Part shown: positions 51,793-60,565 of the stretch, in pieces
How positions within the stretch are numbered: position 1 is the first letter of the stretch
Layout: each line of letters opens with the position of its first letter
Source of the DNA: Oscillospiraceae bacterium
Lineage (GTDB): Bacteria; Bacillota; Clostridia; Oscillospirales; Oscillospiraceae
Direction of reading: 5' to 3'
NCBI GenBank assembly: GCA_017432615.1
Contig: JAFRIV010000030.1
Coordinates: 20,606-84,605, forward strand
DNA: 64,000 nucleotides
Notes under the pieces: generated by a model
The model's input: only the letters and a program-made list of their open reading frames with translations
Database searches by the model: none
What the model was told of the DNA's origin: nothing
Program-made: the position numbers and the translations under genes

Positions 51793-53445
51793 ATGAAAAA
51801 ATTCGCAGCAGTTCTCCTGGCAGTTGCCATGGTATTTTCCCTGTGCAGCATCAGCGCTTCCGCTGCAGGCAAATATGCCGGCATCATGCTTGGAACCAAT
51901 GTCATGTCTCTTGACACCAATCTTGCAACCGATGGTGACTCTTTTGAAGTCATTGCCGACTGCATTGACGGTCTGACCCAGATGGATGCTGACGGTGCAG
52001 CAGTGCCTGCGCTCGCCGAAAGCTGGGATATTTCCGATGACGGCATGACCTGGACCTTCCATCTCCGTGATGCAAAATGGTCCAACGGTGACCCTGTTAC
52101 CGCAAACGACTTTGCCTTTGCATGGAAGCTCGCTATGACAGCAAATGTTGAATACGGATACATGTTTGATTCTTCCGTCGGCTGTGTGAAGAATGCAGAC
52201 GCCATTCTGTACGACGGTGCTGATCCTGATACACTCGGTGTAACCGCCGCTGATGACAAAACACTTGTTGTCGAACTGGAAGCTCCTGTCTCTTTCTTTG
52301 CCTCTCTGATGTACTTCCCAACCTTCTACCCCCTCAATGAGGCGTTCTATTCCTCCCTGGATGAGGGCACCTACGGCACATCTCCGTATACCTTCCTCTC
52401 CAACGGCGCCTACCTGCTGGAAGACTATACCCCCGGTGCCGCCAGCTTCACGCTCGTTAAGAACCCGGATTATTGGGATGCCGGCCGTGTAAACATCGAA
52501 GGTCTCAAGTATCAGGTCGTAGGTTCTTCTGATAACGCCCTGACCGCTTTCCGCAGCGGTACGCTGGACCTTGTTTCCGTCTCCGGTTCTCAGGTTCCTG
52601 CAGCACAGGCGGATGAGAAACTCGCTTCCAACATTAAAGTGACCGGTGCCGGTTATATGTGGTATCTCTCTTTCTCTCAGACGGAGGCCAACGCAAACGG
52701 CGGCCAGCTGGCCAATGCCAATCTCCGTCTTGCCATTACCAATGCCATTGACCGTGAATCCCTCGTGGAAAACTATGTGATGGACGGTTCCATCCCGACA
52801 TTTACCTGCGTTCCTCCTCAGTTTGCCGCTTCTGCAACCACCGGCGAAGACTTCTCCGCTGACCAGACTCGTTTTGCCGACGTCTGCTCCTATGATGTAG
52901 AGAAAGCCCAGGCTTACCTTGCAGCTGCCAAGACAGAACTCGGCGCTGACGAATTTACTTTCACCATGATCTACGGCAACAATGAAGGCGATGAAGTTTC
53001 CAAAGTTGCCCAGGCCATCAAGGAAGAAGTGGAAGCCAATCTGCCCGGCGTTACTCTGAATCTCCAGGCAATGAGCAAGGCTGAGCGTCTTGACAAGATG
53101 CAGAATGACAACTATGACGTTGCACTCACCCGTTGGGGTCCTGACTATGCCGACCCGATGACGTATCTCGGCATGTGGATCACAGACAACGCCAACAACT
53201 ATGGTTTCTGGAGCAATGCCGATTACGACCAGCTCATTAAAGACTGCACAACAGGTGCCTATGTCACAGATTATGATGCCCGCTGGGCTGCACTCTACGA
53301 GGCAGAGACTCTCGTCATGAATGATGCCGTTATCGCGCCGCTCTACACCAAGTCTCAGGCTAACCTGATCGCCGACCGCTTCAGCGGCATCGAGTTCCAC
53401 CCGGTTGCTCTCAACCGTGTTTACAAGAACGCAACACTCGGCTGA
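51793..53445 (+). CDS. oppA: Secreted oligopeptide-binding protein
   Basis: A 550-residue family-5 binding protein. Signal peptide MKKFAAVLLAVAMVFSLCSISASA|AG has no lipobox. Family blocks are LAESWDISDDGMTWTFHLR (partly), WSNGDPVTANDFAFAW, LRLAITNAIDRESLV and RWGPDYADPMTYLGMW, the last typical of OppA rather than of nickel or dipeptide binders. AAAGGAG precedes the ATG. It starts an operon with two permeases, two ATPases and an LD-carboxypeptidase, so the cargo may include muropeptides. Confidence 0.88.
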   Translation: MKKFAAVLLAVAMVFSLCSISASAAGKYAGIMLGTNVMSLDTNLATDGDSFEVIADCIDGLTQMDADGAAVPALAESWDISDDGMTWTFHLRDAKWSNGDPVTANDFAFAWKLAMTANVEYGYMFDSSVGCVKNADAILYDGADPDTLGVTAADDKTLVVELEAPVSFFASLMYFPTFYPLNEAFYSSLDEGTYGTSPYTFLSNGAYLLEDYTPGAASFTLVKNPDYWDAGRVNIEGLKYQVVGSSDNALTAFRSGTLDLVSVSGSQVPAAQADEKLASNIKVTGAGYMWYLSFSQTEANANGGQLANANLRLAITNAIDRESLVENYVMDGSIPTFTCVPPQFAASATTGEDFSADQTRFADVCSYDVEKAQAYLAAAKTELGADEFTFTMIYGNNEGDEVSKVAQAIKEEVEANLPGVTLNLQAMSKAERLDKMQNDNYDVALTRWGPDYADPMTYLGMWITDNANNYGFWSNADYDQLIKDCTTGAYVTDYDARWAALYEAETLVMNDAVIAPLYTKSQANLIADRFSGIEFHPVALNRVYKNATLG

Positions 53446-53483
53446 TTTTCCGGCAGTAACAATTCAATCTTTAACGCGCATTG

Positions 53484-53512
53484 AAAAGGGCGGTTTTATA
53501 CCGCCCTTTTTT
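53484..53512 (+). terminator. Hairpin between oppA and oppB
   Basis: An 11-bp stem (53484-53494 with 53500-53510) ends in a run of six T. Partial terminator ahead of the permease genes. Confidence 0.8.
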
Positions 53513-53526
53513 GGAGATTTTATGAT

Positions 53527-54477
53527 ATGAAACGATATGTGATTAAACGTGTCCTGTCGGCGCTTCTTACTTTGCTGCTGATCACGTTTCTTCTGTTTCT
53601 GCTGGTACGCATTATGCCCGGTAATCCATTCCCTTCAGAACGAATGACAGCAGAAGCCATCGAAAAAAAACGTGCGGAAATGGGACTGAATGATCCGATC
53701 CTGGTACAGTTTTTCCATTATATGAGCAAAGTATTGAAGGGTGATTTTGGGAAAGGAACCTCTCTTTATTACGGCGCGCCGATTCATACAGTGCTGAAGA
53801 AATGCCTGTCGAATTCCTTTAAGATCGGCGGGATTGCCATCCTGCTCGGCACCTTTGTGGGGTTGCTGCTCGGGATTGTCGCTGCGCTGAATCGGGATCG
53901 CTTCTGGGATGTGTTTTGCAGCGTGTTCTCCATTCTGGGTGTCTGTGTCCCGGCTTATGTGTTTCTGATCTTTCTGCAATATACATTTTCATACAAGCTG
54001 ACGTTGCTGCCTTACTTCTTTGATTCCACAGATTTCCTGAGATCCACGATTATCCCCTCTGTTTCCATGAGCTTATTCACCATGTCTACTGTAGCGCGTT
54101 TCACCAGGAACGAGATGGTGGAAGTTTCAGACAGTGATTATGTCCTTTTGGCAGAAGCAAAGGGGATGTACGGTGCAAAACTGATAACACGCCATGTACT
54201 CCGCAATGCGCTGATCCCGGTTGTCACTGTATTGGCTCCCCTTGTCGTTGATCTTCTGACCGGCGCCCTTGTGGTGGAAAAGATTTACGGGATACAGGGT
54301 ATCGGTAAGCTGATGGTGGATGCCATCTCCGGAGAAGGGATTGACTACAATTACGTACTGGCTCTCGGTATTCTCTACTCTGCCATGTATATCGGAATCA
54401 TGCTGGTGGTCGATCTTCTCTACGGTCTGCTGGATCCGCGCATTCGTATTTCGGCAAAAGGCGGTGATAACGGATGA
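53527..54477 (+). CDS. oppB: Oligopeptide importer permease, OppB/DppB type
   Basis: A 316-residue membrane protein with six membrane segments. It starts with the MKRYVIKRVLSALLTLL form common to OppB, has the long extracytoplasmic loop after the first segment (RIMPGNPFP) and the EAA-like loop LLAEAKGMYGAKLIT. The ribosome site is poor (TTGGAG); a two-codon frame ATG-ATA-TGA at 53522 overlaps the start and might aid coupling. It overlaps oppC by 4 bases. Confidence 0.9.
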   Translation: MKRYVIKRVLSALLTLLLITFLLFLLVRIMPGNPFPSERMTAEAIEKKRAEMGLNDPILVQFFHYMSKVLKGDFGKGTSLYYGAPIHTVLKKCLSNSFKIGGIAILLGTFVGLLLGIVAALNRDRFWDVFCSVFSILGVCVPAYVFLIFLQYTFSYKLTLLPYFFDSTDFLRSTIIPSVSMSLFTMSTVARFTRNEMVEVSDSDYVLLAEAKGMYGAKLITRHVLRNALIPVVTVLAPLVVDLLTGALVVEKIYGIQGIGKLMVDAISGEGIDYNYVLALGILYSAMYIGIMLVVDLLYGLLDPRIRISAKGGDNG

Positions 54478-55463
54478 ATGATTTTGAGTTTCTGAAAAAC
54501 CGAAATCTCCAGACCGACCGCAACTTTGCCTCTCAGCCTTACTGGGCCGGTGTATTCAAACGTTTCTTTGCCAAGAAAAGGCCTGTTATCGGACTGATGA
54601 TTGTTTCCGTAATCCTTCTTCTGGCTGTCATCGGGCCTATGGTCAGCGGCTACAGCTATCGTGAGATCTCTTCTGTGATCAATCCGGAGACAGGGAAACA
54701 GGTGGTTGCACGCGGCATCAGTCCAAGGATACCCTGGCTTCACAGTTTGTTGGGAAAGGAACCGTATACCGATTTCTTTGCCGAAAAAACCTTTCTCTTC
54801 GGCACGGATGACCTGGGCCGCGACCTCTGGACAAGGACCTGGTATGGCGCCCGTGTTTCTCTGCTGATAGCCTTTGTCACTATCTTTATCGACGTGATAA
54901 TCGGCATGACCTTCGGTCTGATCTCCGGTTACTTCGGCGGAGTCGTTGATGCGATAATGCAGCGTTTCGTGGAAGTTGCCAACTCGGTTCCGCGGCTGGT
55001 AATAGTTTCGGTTCTTGCTATCTTTATGCCCAAGGGCATCGGTCTTGTCATCGTTGCGCTGCTGCTTACAGAATGGATCGGCATGAGCAAAATTGCGAGA
55101 GCGGAAATGCTGAAGATCAAAGAACTGGAATATATTCTGGCAAGCCGTACCCTCGGTGCAGGGAATTTCAACATCATTTTTAAAGATGTGCTTCCCAATA
55201 CCATTGGGCCGATTATCACCCAGGTCATGTTCTCTATACCGACAGCCATCTTTACCGAAGCCTTTCTGAGCTTTGTCGGTGTGGGAATTATGCTGCCGCA
55301 GTGTTCCGTGGGCTCCCTGATCGAGGATGGCTTTAACAATATCACCACTCTCCCGTATCAGATTATTCCTCCCATTCTTGTACTTGCATTTATGATGCTC
55401 GGCTTCAACTTTATTGGAGACGGTCTGCGGGAAGCACTCGCCCCCAAGCTGGAAGATATGTGA
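54474..55463 (+). CDS. oppC: Oligopeptide importer permease, OppC/DppC type
   Basis: A 329-residue membrane protein. The N-terminal cytoplasmic stretch, FLFGTDDLGRDLWTRTWYGAR (partly) and LASRTLGAGNFNIIFKDVLP (partly) are the OppC marks. About six membrane segments. Coupled to oppB by an ATGA overlap; the oppD start follows 11 bases after its stop. Confidence 0.92.
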   Translation: MNDFEFLKNRNLQTDRNFASQPYWAGVFKRFFAKKRPVIGLMIVSVILLLAVIGPMVSGYSYREISSVINPETGKQVVARGISPRIPWLHSLLGKEPYTDFFAEKTFLFGTDDLGRDLWTRTWYGARVSLLIAFVTIFIDVIIGMTFGLISGYFGGVVDAIMQRFVEVANSVPRLVIVSVLAIFMPKGIGLVIVALLLTEWIGMSKIARAEMLKIKELEYILASRTLGAGNFNIIFKDVLPNTIGPIITQVMFSIPTAIFTEAFLSFVGVGIMLPQCSVGSLIEDGFNNITTLPYQIIPPILVLAFMMLGFNFIGDGLREALAPKLEDM

Positions 55464-55474
55464 AAGGAAGCATC

Positions 55475-56551
55475 ATGGAAGAAAAAGATAAGATTCTTGA
55501 TATCAAAAACCTTGATGTCAGCTTTCGCACCTCGGCCGGAACAGTTCATGCACTGCGAGGCGTCAACATCGATCTGTACCGTGGGGAAACTGTTGCCATC
55601 GTTGGAGAATCCGGATCCGGCAAATCGGTCTCCATGAAGGCTGCAATGGGGCTCCTTGCCCCCAATGCCACTGTTAATGATGGGCAGATCCTTTTCCGTT
55701 TTAAAAACAGCAGCGGAGAGATTGAAGAAGCGGACATTCTGAAAAAAGACAAAAAATGGATCCGTCGGAACATCAACGGCAAGCACATGGCTATGGTCTT
55801 TCAGGACCCGATGACCTCTCTGGATCCCACCATGCCCATTGGCCGCCAGATCACCGAAGGGATCATTGCCCATCTCGGTCTTTCGAAAAAGGAAGCATGG
55901 GAAAAAGCAAGAGATCTCCTCCTGGAAGTCGGGATAACAGATGCGGAAAAGCGGATGCATCACTATCCTCACCAGCTCTCCGGCGGAATGAGGCAGCGTG
56001 TAGTGATAGCCATCGCCCTCTCCTGTGACCCTGATCTTCTCATCTGTGATGAACCGACTACCGCGTTGGATGTGACCATTCAGGCAATGATCCTTGATTT
56101 GATCATGAAGGTTCAGAAGACCCGCGGCATCTCCGTGATCTACATCACTCATGATCTGGGAGTCGTAGCCAAGGTAGCGGACTATGTCAACGTGATGTAT
56201 GCGGGAAAGATTGTCGAAGTGGGAAACGTCAATGAGATTTTCTATGAACCCGCACACCCTTACACCTGGGGTCTCCTTTCGGCCATGCCGGATCTCAGCA
56301 CAGACGATGTCCGTCTTTACACGATTCCCGGTTCCCCTCCAAACCTGCTTCATGAAATGCCGGGTGACGCTTTTGCCGCCCGCAATCCATATGCGCTTGC
56401 TATCGACGAAAAAGAGCATCCGCCTATGTTCAAAATCACGGAGACACACTCTGCGGCAACCTGGCTGCTGGATCCGCGTGCACCTAAGGTGGAAATGCCG
56501 GCGGAGTTAAAAGCCAGGCTGGAGCGCATGAGAAGGGAGGCGCAGGGATGA
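55475..56551 (+). CDS. oppD: Oligopeptide importer ATPase, OppD type
   Basis: A 358-residue ATPase: GESGSGKS (44-51), [35 protein letters not shown] and [10 protein letters not shown]. The C-terminal extension of oligopeptide ATPases ([15 protein letters not shown]) is present, but the usual FeS cysteine cluster there is not evident. ATG 55475 is chosen because AAAGGA lies 7 bases upstream; GTG 55460 is less likely. It overlaps oppF by 4 bases. Confidence 0.93.
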   Translation: MEEKDKILDIKNLDVSFRTSAGTVHALRGVNIDLYRGETVAIVGESGSGKSVSMKAAMGLLAPNATVNDGQILFRFKNSSGEIEEADILKKDKKWIRRNINGKHMAMVFQDPMTSLDPTMPIGRQITEGIIAHLGLSKKEAWEKARDLLLEVGITDAEKRMHHYPHQLSGGMRQRVVIAIALSCDPDLLICDEPTTALDVTIQAMILDLIMKVQKTRGISVIYITHDLGVVAKVADYVNVMYAGKIVEVGNVNEIFYEPAHPYTWGLLSAMPDLSTDDVRLYTIPGSPPNLLHEMPGDAFAARNPYALAIDEKEHPPMFKITETHSAATWLLDPRAPKVEMPAELKARLERMRREAQG

Positions 56552-57486
56552 ACAGTTCCAATCGGCAGCCGCTTCTTCAGGTGGAGCATCTCAAACAGTA
56601 TTTCAAACCCAGACGGGATTATACTGTGAAAGCGGTGGACGATGTAAACTTTGAGATCTACCCCGGAGAGGTTTACGGCCTCGTCGGAGAATCCGGCTCC
56701 GGGAAATCGACGATCGGCAAGTCCGTCATCCGTCTGTATACGCCCACCTCCGGAAAGATCATTTTTAAGGGAACCGATATTTCCGGCACCCTTACAAAAG
56801 ATGCCCGGGATACTCTGCGCACAAAGATGATGATGATCTTCCAGGACCCCATGGCTTCTCTTAATCCGCGCAAAACCATTGGCGATATTATCGGAGAAGG
56901 GCTGGATATCCATAAACAGTATACCTCTCGGGATGAGCGCAGGGAAAAAATCGTCTCAATCCTGAAAAAGGTCGGTCTTTCTCCGGAGCATTACAACCGC
57001 TATCCCCATCAGTTTTCCGGAGGGCAGCGGCAGCGAGTCGGCATTGCCCGTGCCCTGATCATGAATCCTGATCTGATTATTGCCGACGAGTGCATTTCTG
57101 CATTGGATGTTTCCATTCAGGCACAGGTCGTCAATCTTCTCAAAGATATTCAGGCAGAGACCGGGTCCGCTTATCTCTTCATTGCCCATGACCTTTCCAT
57201 GGTAAAATACTTTTCTGATCGTATCGGTGTGCTGCATCTCGGCCATATGCTGGAGACCGGCACCACAGAGGAGATTTTTGCCAACCCTGTCCATCCTTAT
57301 ACCAGAAGTCTGATTTCTGCCATTCCCCTCCCCAATCCCGGGCTGGAAAAGCGCCGCAAGGTAGTTGGTTACGACTATGCCTCTTCAGGCATTGACTACA
57401 CAGTTGGCAGCAACCATGTGCTGGAAGGCACGCACACTGTCTTTGGGACGGATGAGGAAATCGCGCGCTGGACCTCGAAGCAGTAG
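56548..57486 (+). CDS. oppF: Oligopeptide importer ATPase, OppF type
   Basis: A 312-residue ATPase: GESGSGKS (47-54), IFQDPMASLNPR, FSGGQRQRVGIARAL and FIAHDLSMV, with the C-terminal VHPYTRSLISAIP block. Walker B reads IADECISALDVS: the Pro after the catalytic Glu is Cys182 here, while Asp180 and Glu181 are intact, so activity is expected. Fourth gene of the importer. Confidence 0.92.
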   Translation: MNSSNRQPLLQVEHLKQYFKPRRDYTVKAVDDVNFEIYPGEVYGLVGESGSGKSTIGKSVIRLYTPTSGKIIFKGTDISGTLTKDARDTLRTKMMMIFQDPMASLNPRKTIGDIIGEGLDIHKQYTSRDERREKIVSILKKVGLSPEHYNRYPHQFSGGQRQRVGIARALIMNPDLIIADECISALDVSIQAQVVNLLKDIQAETGSAYLFIAHDLSMVKYFSDRIGVLHLGHMLETGTTEEIFANPVHPYTRSLISAIPLPNPGLEKRRKVVGYDYASSGIDYTVGSNHVLEGTHTVFGTDEEIARWTSKQ

Positions 57487-57554
57487 AGGAAACAGAAATC
57501 CGCCCGGCTGGATGACGGCTGGGCGGCATTTATACACAGTAGAAAGGAATACTC

Positions 57555-58622
57555 ATGCGTTATCCAGCCTTTATCAAGCCAGGCGACACCATCGGATTTG
57601 CAGCTCCTTCTTTTGGATGCAATATAGAACCTTACCGCTCTTCCTTTGATCATGCTTTGTCTGTATTTCAGAAAAAGGGATATCGCACTCTCTGTGGGGA
57701 AAATGTTTATGCCGGAGACGGGATCGGCATCAGTTCCTCCCCGGAACGTTGTGGTGCTGAATTCACCCGAATGATGCTCTCAGATGATTGTTCTGCCCTT
57801 CTCTCCTGCGGTGGCGGTGAACTGATGTGTGAGATCCTTGATTTTGTGGATTTTCACGCTCTTGCCAGTGCGAAGCCAAAATGGTTCATGGGTTACTCGG
57901 ATAACACCAACCTCACTTTTCTGCTGGCAACCCTTTGCGATACGGCATCTGTTTATGGTCCCTGTGCAGCCGCTTTTGGTATGGAGCCCTGGCACATTTC
58001 TCTTCACGAAGCATTCTCCGTTCTTGAAGGCAGGATTCCTTTTCTGAAAGGCTACGAAGCCTATGAAATTGCTTCCCGGAAGGATGTCGATCATCCGCTT
58101 GAACCGTATGCCTGCACTGAACCGAGAAAAATCGTTTGTTATGATCCGCTTACCGAAAGGATCCTGCTGTCCGGGCAGCGCGCATCTCCGCTTTCTTTCT
58201 CCGGTCGTCTTATCGGCGGCTGCCTTGACATTCTGGCCAATCTCTGCGGCACACAATTTGACAGGACAACCGATTTTCTGGAGAGATATGCTGATGACGG
58301 TTTTATCTGGTTTCTGGAAGCTTGTGATCTGAATGTGTTTTCCATTCGCCGTGCCGTCTGGGAATTTCAGCATGCAGGGTGGTTCCGTCATGTGAAGGGC
58401 TTCCTGTTCGGAAGAACTCTTGCCGCACAGCAGAAACTGATGGGGCTGGACCATATCCATGCCGTGACGGATCTGCTTTCCTGTTATCATGTGCCGATCC
58501 TTCTGGATGTGGACATAGGCCATCTTCCGCCCATGATGCCGCTGATTACCGGCAGTATCGCTTACGTAGATTTCTCCCCGAAAGACGGCAGCATGGATTT
58601 GCATTACGAGCTGAAAGCATAA
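57555..58622 (+). CDS. ldcA: LD-carboxypeptidase family protein (peptidase S66)
   Basis: A 355-residue serine peptidase with no signal peptide, so cytoplasmic. The nucleophile is Ser115 in MGYSDNT, Glu255 in FLEACD and His323 in DIGHLPPMMPL complete the S66 triad. The family splits the L,D bond of cytoplasmic murein tetrapeptide during wall recycling; a branch (MccF) breaks microcin C or related peptide-nucleotides. It follows oppF after 68 bases with a small hairpin in between, and AAAGG precedes the ATG. The pairing with an Opp importer supports import and trimming of wall peptides, or self-protection against an imported peptide toxin. Confidence 0.87.
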   Translation: MRYPAFIKPGDTIGFAAPSFGCNIEPYRSSFDHALSVFQKKGYRTLCGENVYAGDGIGISSSPERCGAEFTRMMLSDDCSALLSCGGGELMCEILDFVDFHALASAKPKWFMGYSDNTNLTFLLATLCDTASVYGPCAAAFGMEPWHISLHEAFSVLEGRIPFLKGYEAYEIASRKDVDHPLEPYACTEPRKIVCYDPLTERILLSGQRASPLSFSGRLIGGCLDILANLCGTQFDRTTDFLERYADDGFIWFLEACDLNVFSIRRAVWEFQHAGWFRHVKGFLFGRTLAAQQKLMGLDHIHAVTDLLSCYHVPILLDVDIGHLPPMMPLITGSIAYVDFSPKDGSMDLHYELKA

Positions 58623-58680
58623 CCGATAATTCAGCTTTCTCTGTTGGTCCCTCTCTATAAAAAAACGAATTCCGGTGTAA

Positions 58681-58720
58681 TGAAAACTTTCTGCAAAATG
58701 CGCAGAAAGTTTTCATTTTT
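58681..58720 (+). terminator. Terminator of the opp-ldcA operon
   Basis: A 14-bp perfect stem (58681-58694 with 58702-58715) is followed by TTTTT. Confidence 0.88.
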
Positions 58721-58723
58721 GCC

Positions 58724-58752
58724 TTGAACCGGATATTATTGTGTGTTATTCT
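58724..58752 (+). promoter_or_regulatory. Promoter of the ABC exporter pair
   Basis: TTGAAC, 17-base spacer, TATTCT, directly after the preceding terminator. Confidence 0.65.
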
Positions 58753-58786
58753 GTTAAAACATGCAAATCAGCAAAGGAGGAATTAT

Positions 58787-60565
58787 ATGATCCGGAAACT
58801 GGCGAAAAGTATTCGGGAGTTCAAGCGTTCCACGGTCTTAACGCCCGTATTTGTCGTTGGCGAAGTGGCAATGGAAGCGCTGATACCGTATGTCATCGCT
58901 CTCCTGGTCAATGATATCCGTGACGGTGCCGGGACTGCTGTCATATTGAATTACGGCTGGAAGCTCATTCTTCTCAGCCTTTTGAGTCTTCTCTGCGGTT
59001 ATCTCGCAGGAATCCATTGTGCCAGGGCAAGTACCGGTTTTGCCCGCAATCTGCGTTCGGATATCTTTCAGAACATCCAGAAATTCTCTTTTTCCAATAT
59101 TGACAAATTTTCCAACGCTTCTCTTGTTACCCGTCTGACGACGGACATTCAAAATATCCAGATGGCTTTTATGATGATCATCCGTACCGCGATTCGTGCA
59201 CCGCTGAATTTGGCTTTTTCGTTTTTTATGGCTTATTATATGGGCGGAAAAATGGCGCTTATCTTTGTCGTCGTTATCCCTGTTCTCGCTCTTGGTCTCC
59301 TTGCAATCGGCAGACGTGCACTCCCGATTTTCCGAAAAGGATTCCCGATGTATGACAAGCTGAACAACAGTGTGGAAGAAAATATCAAGGGAATCCGAGT
59401 AGTCAAAGCATTTGTCCGTGAAGATTATGAAAATGTAAAATTCCGGAATGCCTCCAACAATATTCGTATGATCTTCACCAGGGCGGAACGTCTGCTGGCT
59501 CTGAACGGCCCGCTTATGCAGATCTGTATGTACAGTGTCATGCTGTTTGTAATGTATTTTGGTTCCCGGCAGATCATTGCCACCAACGGGGTTGCGCTGG
59601 ATATCGGTCAGTATTCCACGCTTTTGACGTATTCTTTTCAGATCCTGACCAGCCTTATGATGATCTCTTTCCTTTTTGTCATGATCACTTTCTCTACCGA
59701 ATCTGCCCAGCGTATCTGCGAAGCCCTGGACGAGAAAAGCACCATCACCTCTCCGGAGGCTCCTGTTAAAGAAGTTTCTGATGGGTCTGTTGACTTTGAT
59801 CATGTAAGCTTTCAGTATTCCGAAACCGCTGAACAGCCGGTACTCAATGATATCGATCTCCACATCCGTTCCGGAGAGACTATCGGCATTCTTGGCGGAA
59901 CGGGTTCAGCAAAAACCAGCCTTGTACAATTGATCCCCCGTTTATACGACGTCAGTGCAGGGTCGGTACGCGTCGGAGGAAGAGATGTGCGGGAATATGA
60001 CCTCGCCAACCTGCGTGACAGCGTTGCCATGGTGCTTCAGAAAAACATGCTCTTCTCTGGTACGATTGCAGATAACATTCGCTGGGGCAATAAAGATGCC
60101 TCTCTGGAAGAAATAAAAGAGGTCTGTCGTCTGGCGTGTGCTGATGAGTTTATTGCCCAGATGCCTGACGGGTACGATTCCTGGATTGAACAGGGCGGGA
60201 CAAACGTTTCCGGCGGTCAGAAGCAGAGGCTCTGCATTGCCCGCGCACTTTTAAAACAGCCTAAAATTCTGATCCTTGACGACAGTACTTCGGCGGTTGA
60301 CACTCGGACAGATGCTCTCATCCGGAAAGCTATGCGTACCTATATCCCGGAAACAACAAAAATCATTATCGCTCAGCGTACCAGTTCTGTGGAAGATGCT
60401 GACCGCATCATTATCATGGACAACGGGCGTATCGATGCTATCGGAACCAGCACCGAGCTTTTGAAAACAAACCGGATCTATCAGGAAGTATACTTTTCTC
60501 AAAACCGTCGTGATCGTGAAGATCCGGTGGAAACGCTATCCGGAAAGGAGGCCAGTGCTTCATGA
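58787..60565 (+). CDS. ABC exporter subunit with a degenerate ATP site
   Basis: A 592-residue half-transporter: six membrane segments (to about 310), then an ATPase domain. Three catalytic residues deviate. Walker A is GGTGSAKTS (Gly to Ala375), the catalytic Glu after Walker B is Asp499 (LILDDSTSAVD), and the switch His is Gln530 (IIAQRTS). The signature (VSGGQKQR) is normal. This is the set of changes found in the inactive-site partner of heterodimeric exporters such as TM287/TM288. AAAGGAGG fixes the ATG at 58787. It overlaps the partner gene by 4 bases. The substrate could be a drug, lipid or peptide. Confidence 0.9.
   Translation: MIRKLAKSIREFKRSTVLTPVFVVGEVAMEALIPYVIALLVNDIRDGAGTAVILNYGWKLILLSLLSLLCGYLAGIHCARASTGFARNLRSDIFQNIQKFSFSNIDKFSNASLVTRLTTDIQNIQMAFMMIIRTAIRAPLNLAFSFFMAYYMGGKMALIFVVVIPVLALGLLAIGRRALPIFRKGFPMYDKLNNSVEENIKGIRVVKAFVREDYENVKFRNASNNIRMIFTRAERLLALNGPLMQICMYSVMLFVMYFGSRQIIATNGVALDIGQYSTLLTYSFQILTSLMMISFLFVMITFSTESAQRICEALDEKSTITSPEAPVKEVSDGSVDFDHVSFQYSETAEQPVLNDIDLHIRSGETIGILGGTGSAKTSLVQLIPRLYDVSAGSVRVGGRDVREYDLANLRDSVAMVLQKNMLFSGTIADNIRWGNKDASLEEIKEVCRLACADEFIAQMPDGYDSWIEQGGTNVSGGQKQRLCIARALLKQPKILILDDSTSAVDTRTDALIRKAMRTYIPETTKIIIAQRTSSVEDADRIIIMDNGRIDAIGTSTELLKTNRIYQEVYFSQNRRDREDPVETLSGKEASAS

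Noticed and set aside
55460-55474. GTG start for oppD at 55460
   Set aside because: The ribosome site AAAGGA lies after this GTG and at the right distance from ATG 55475.
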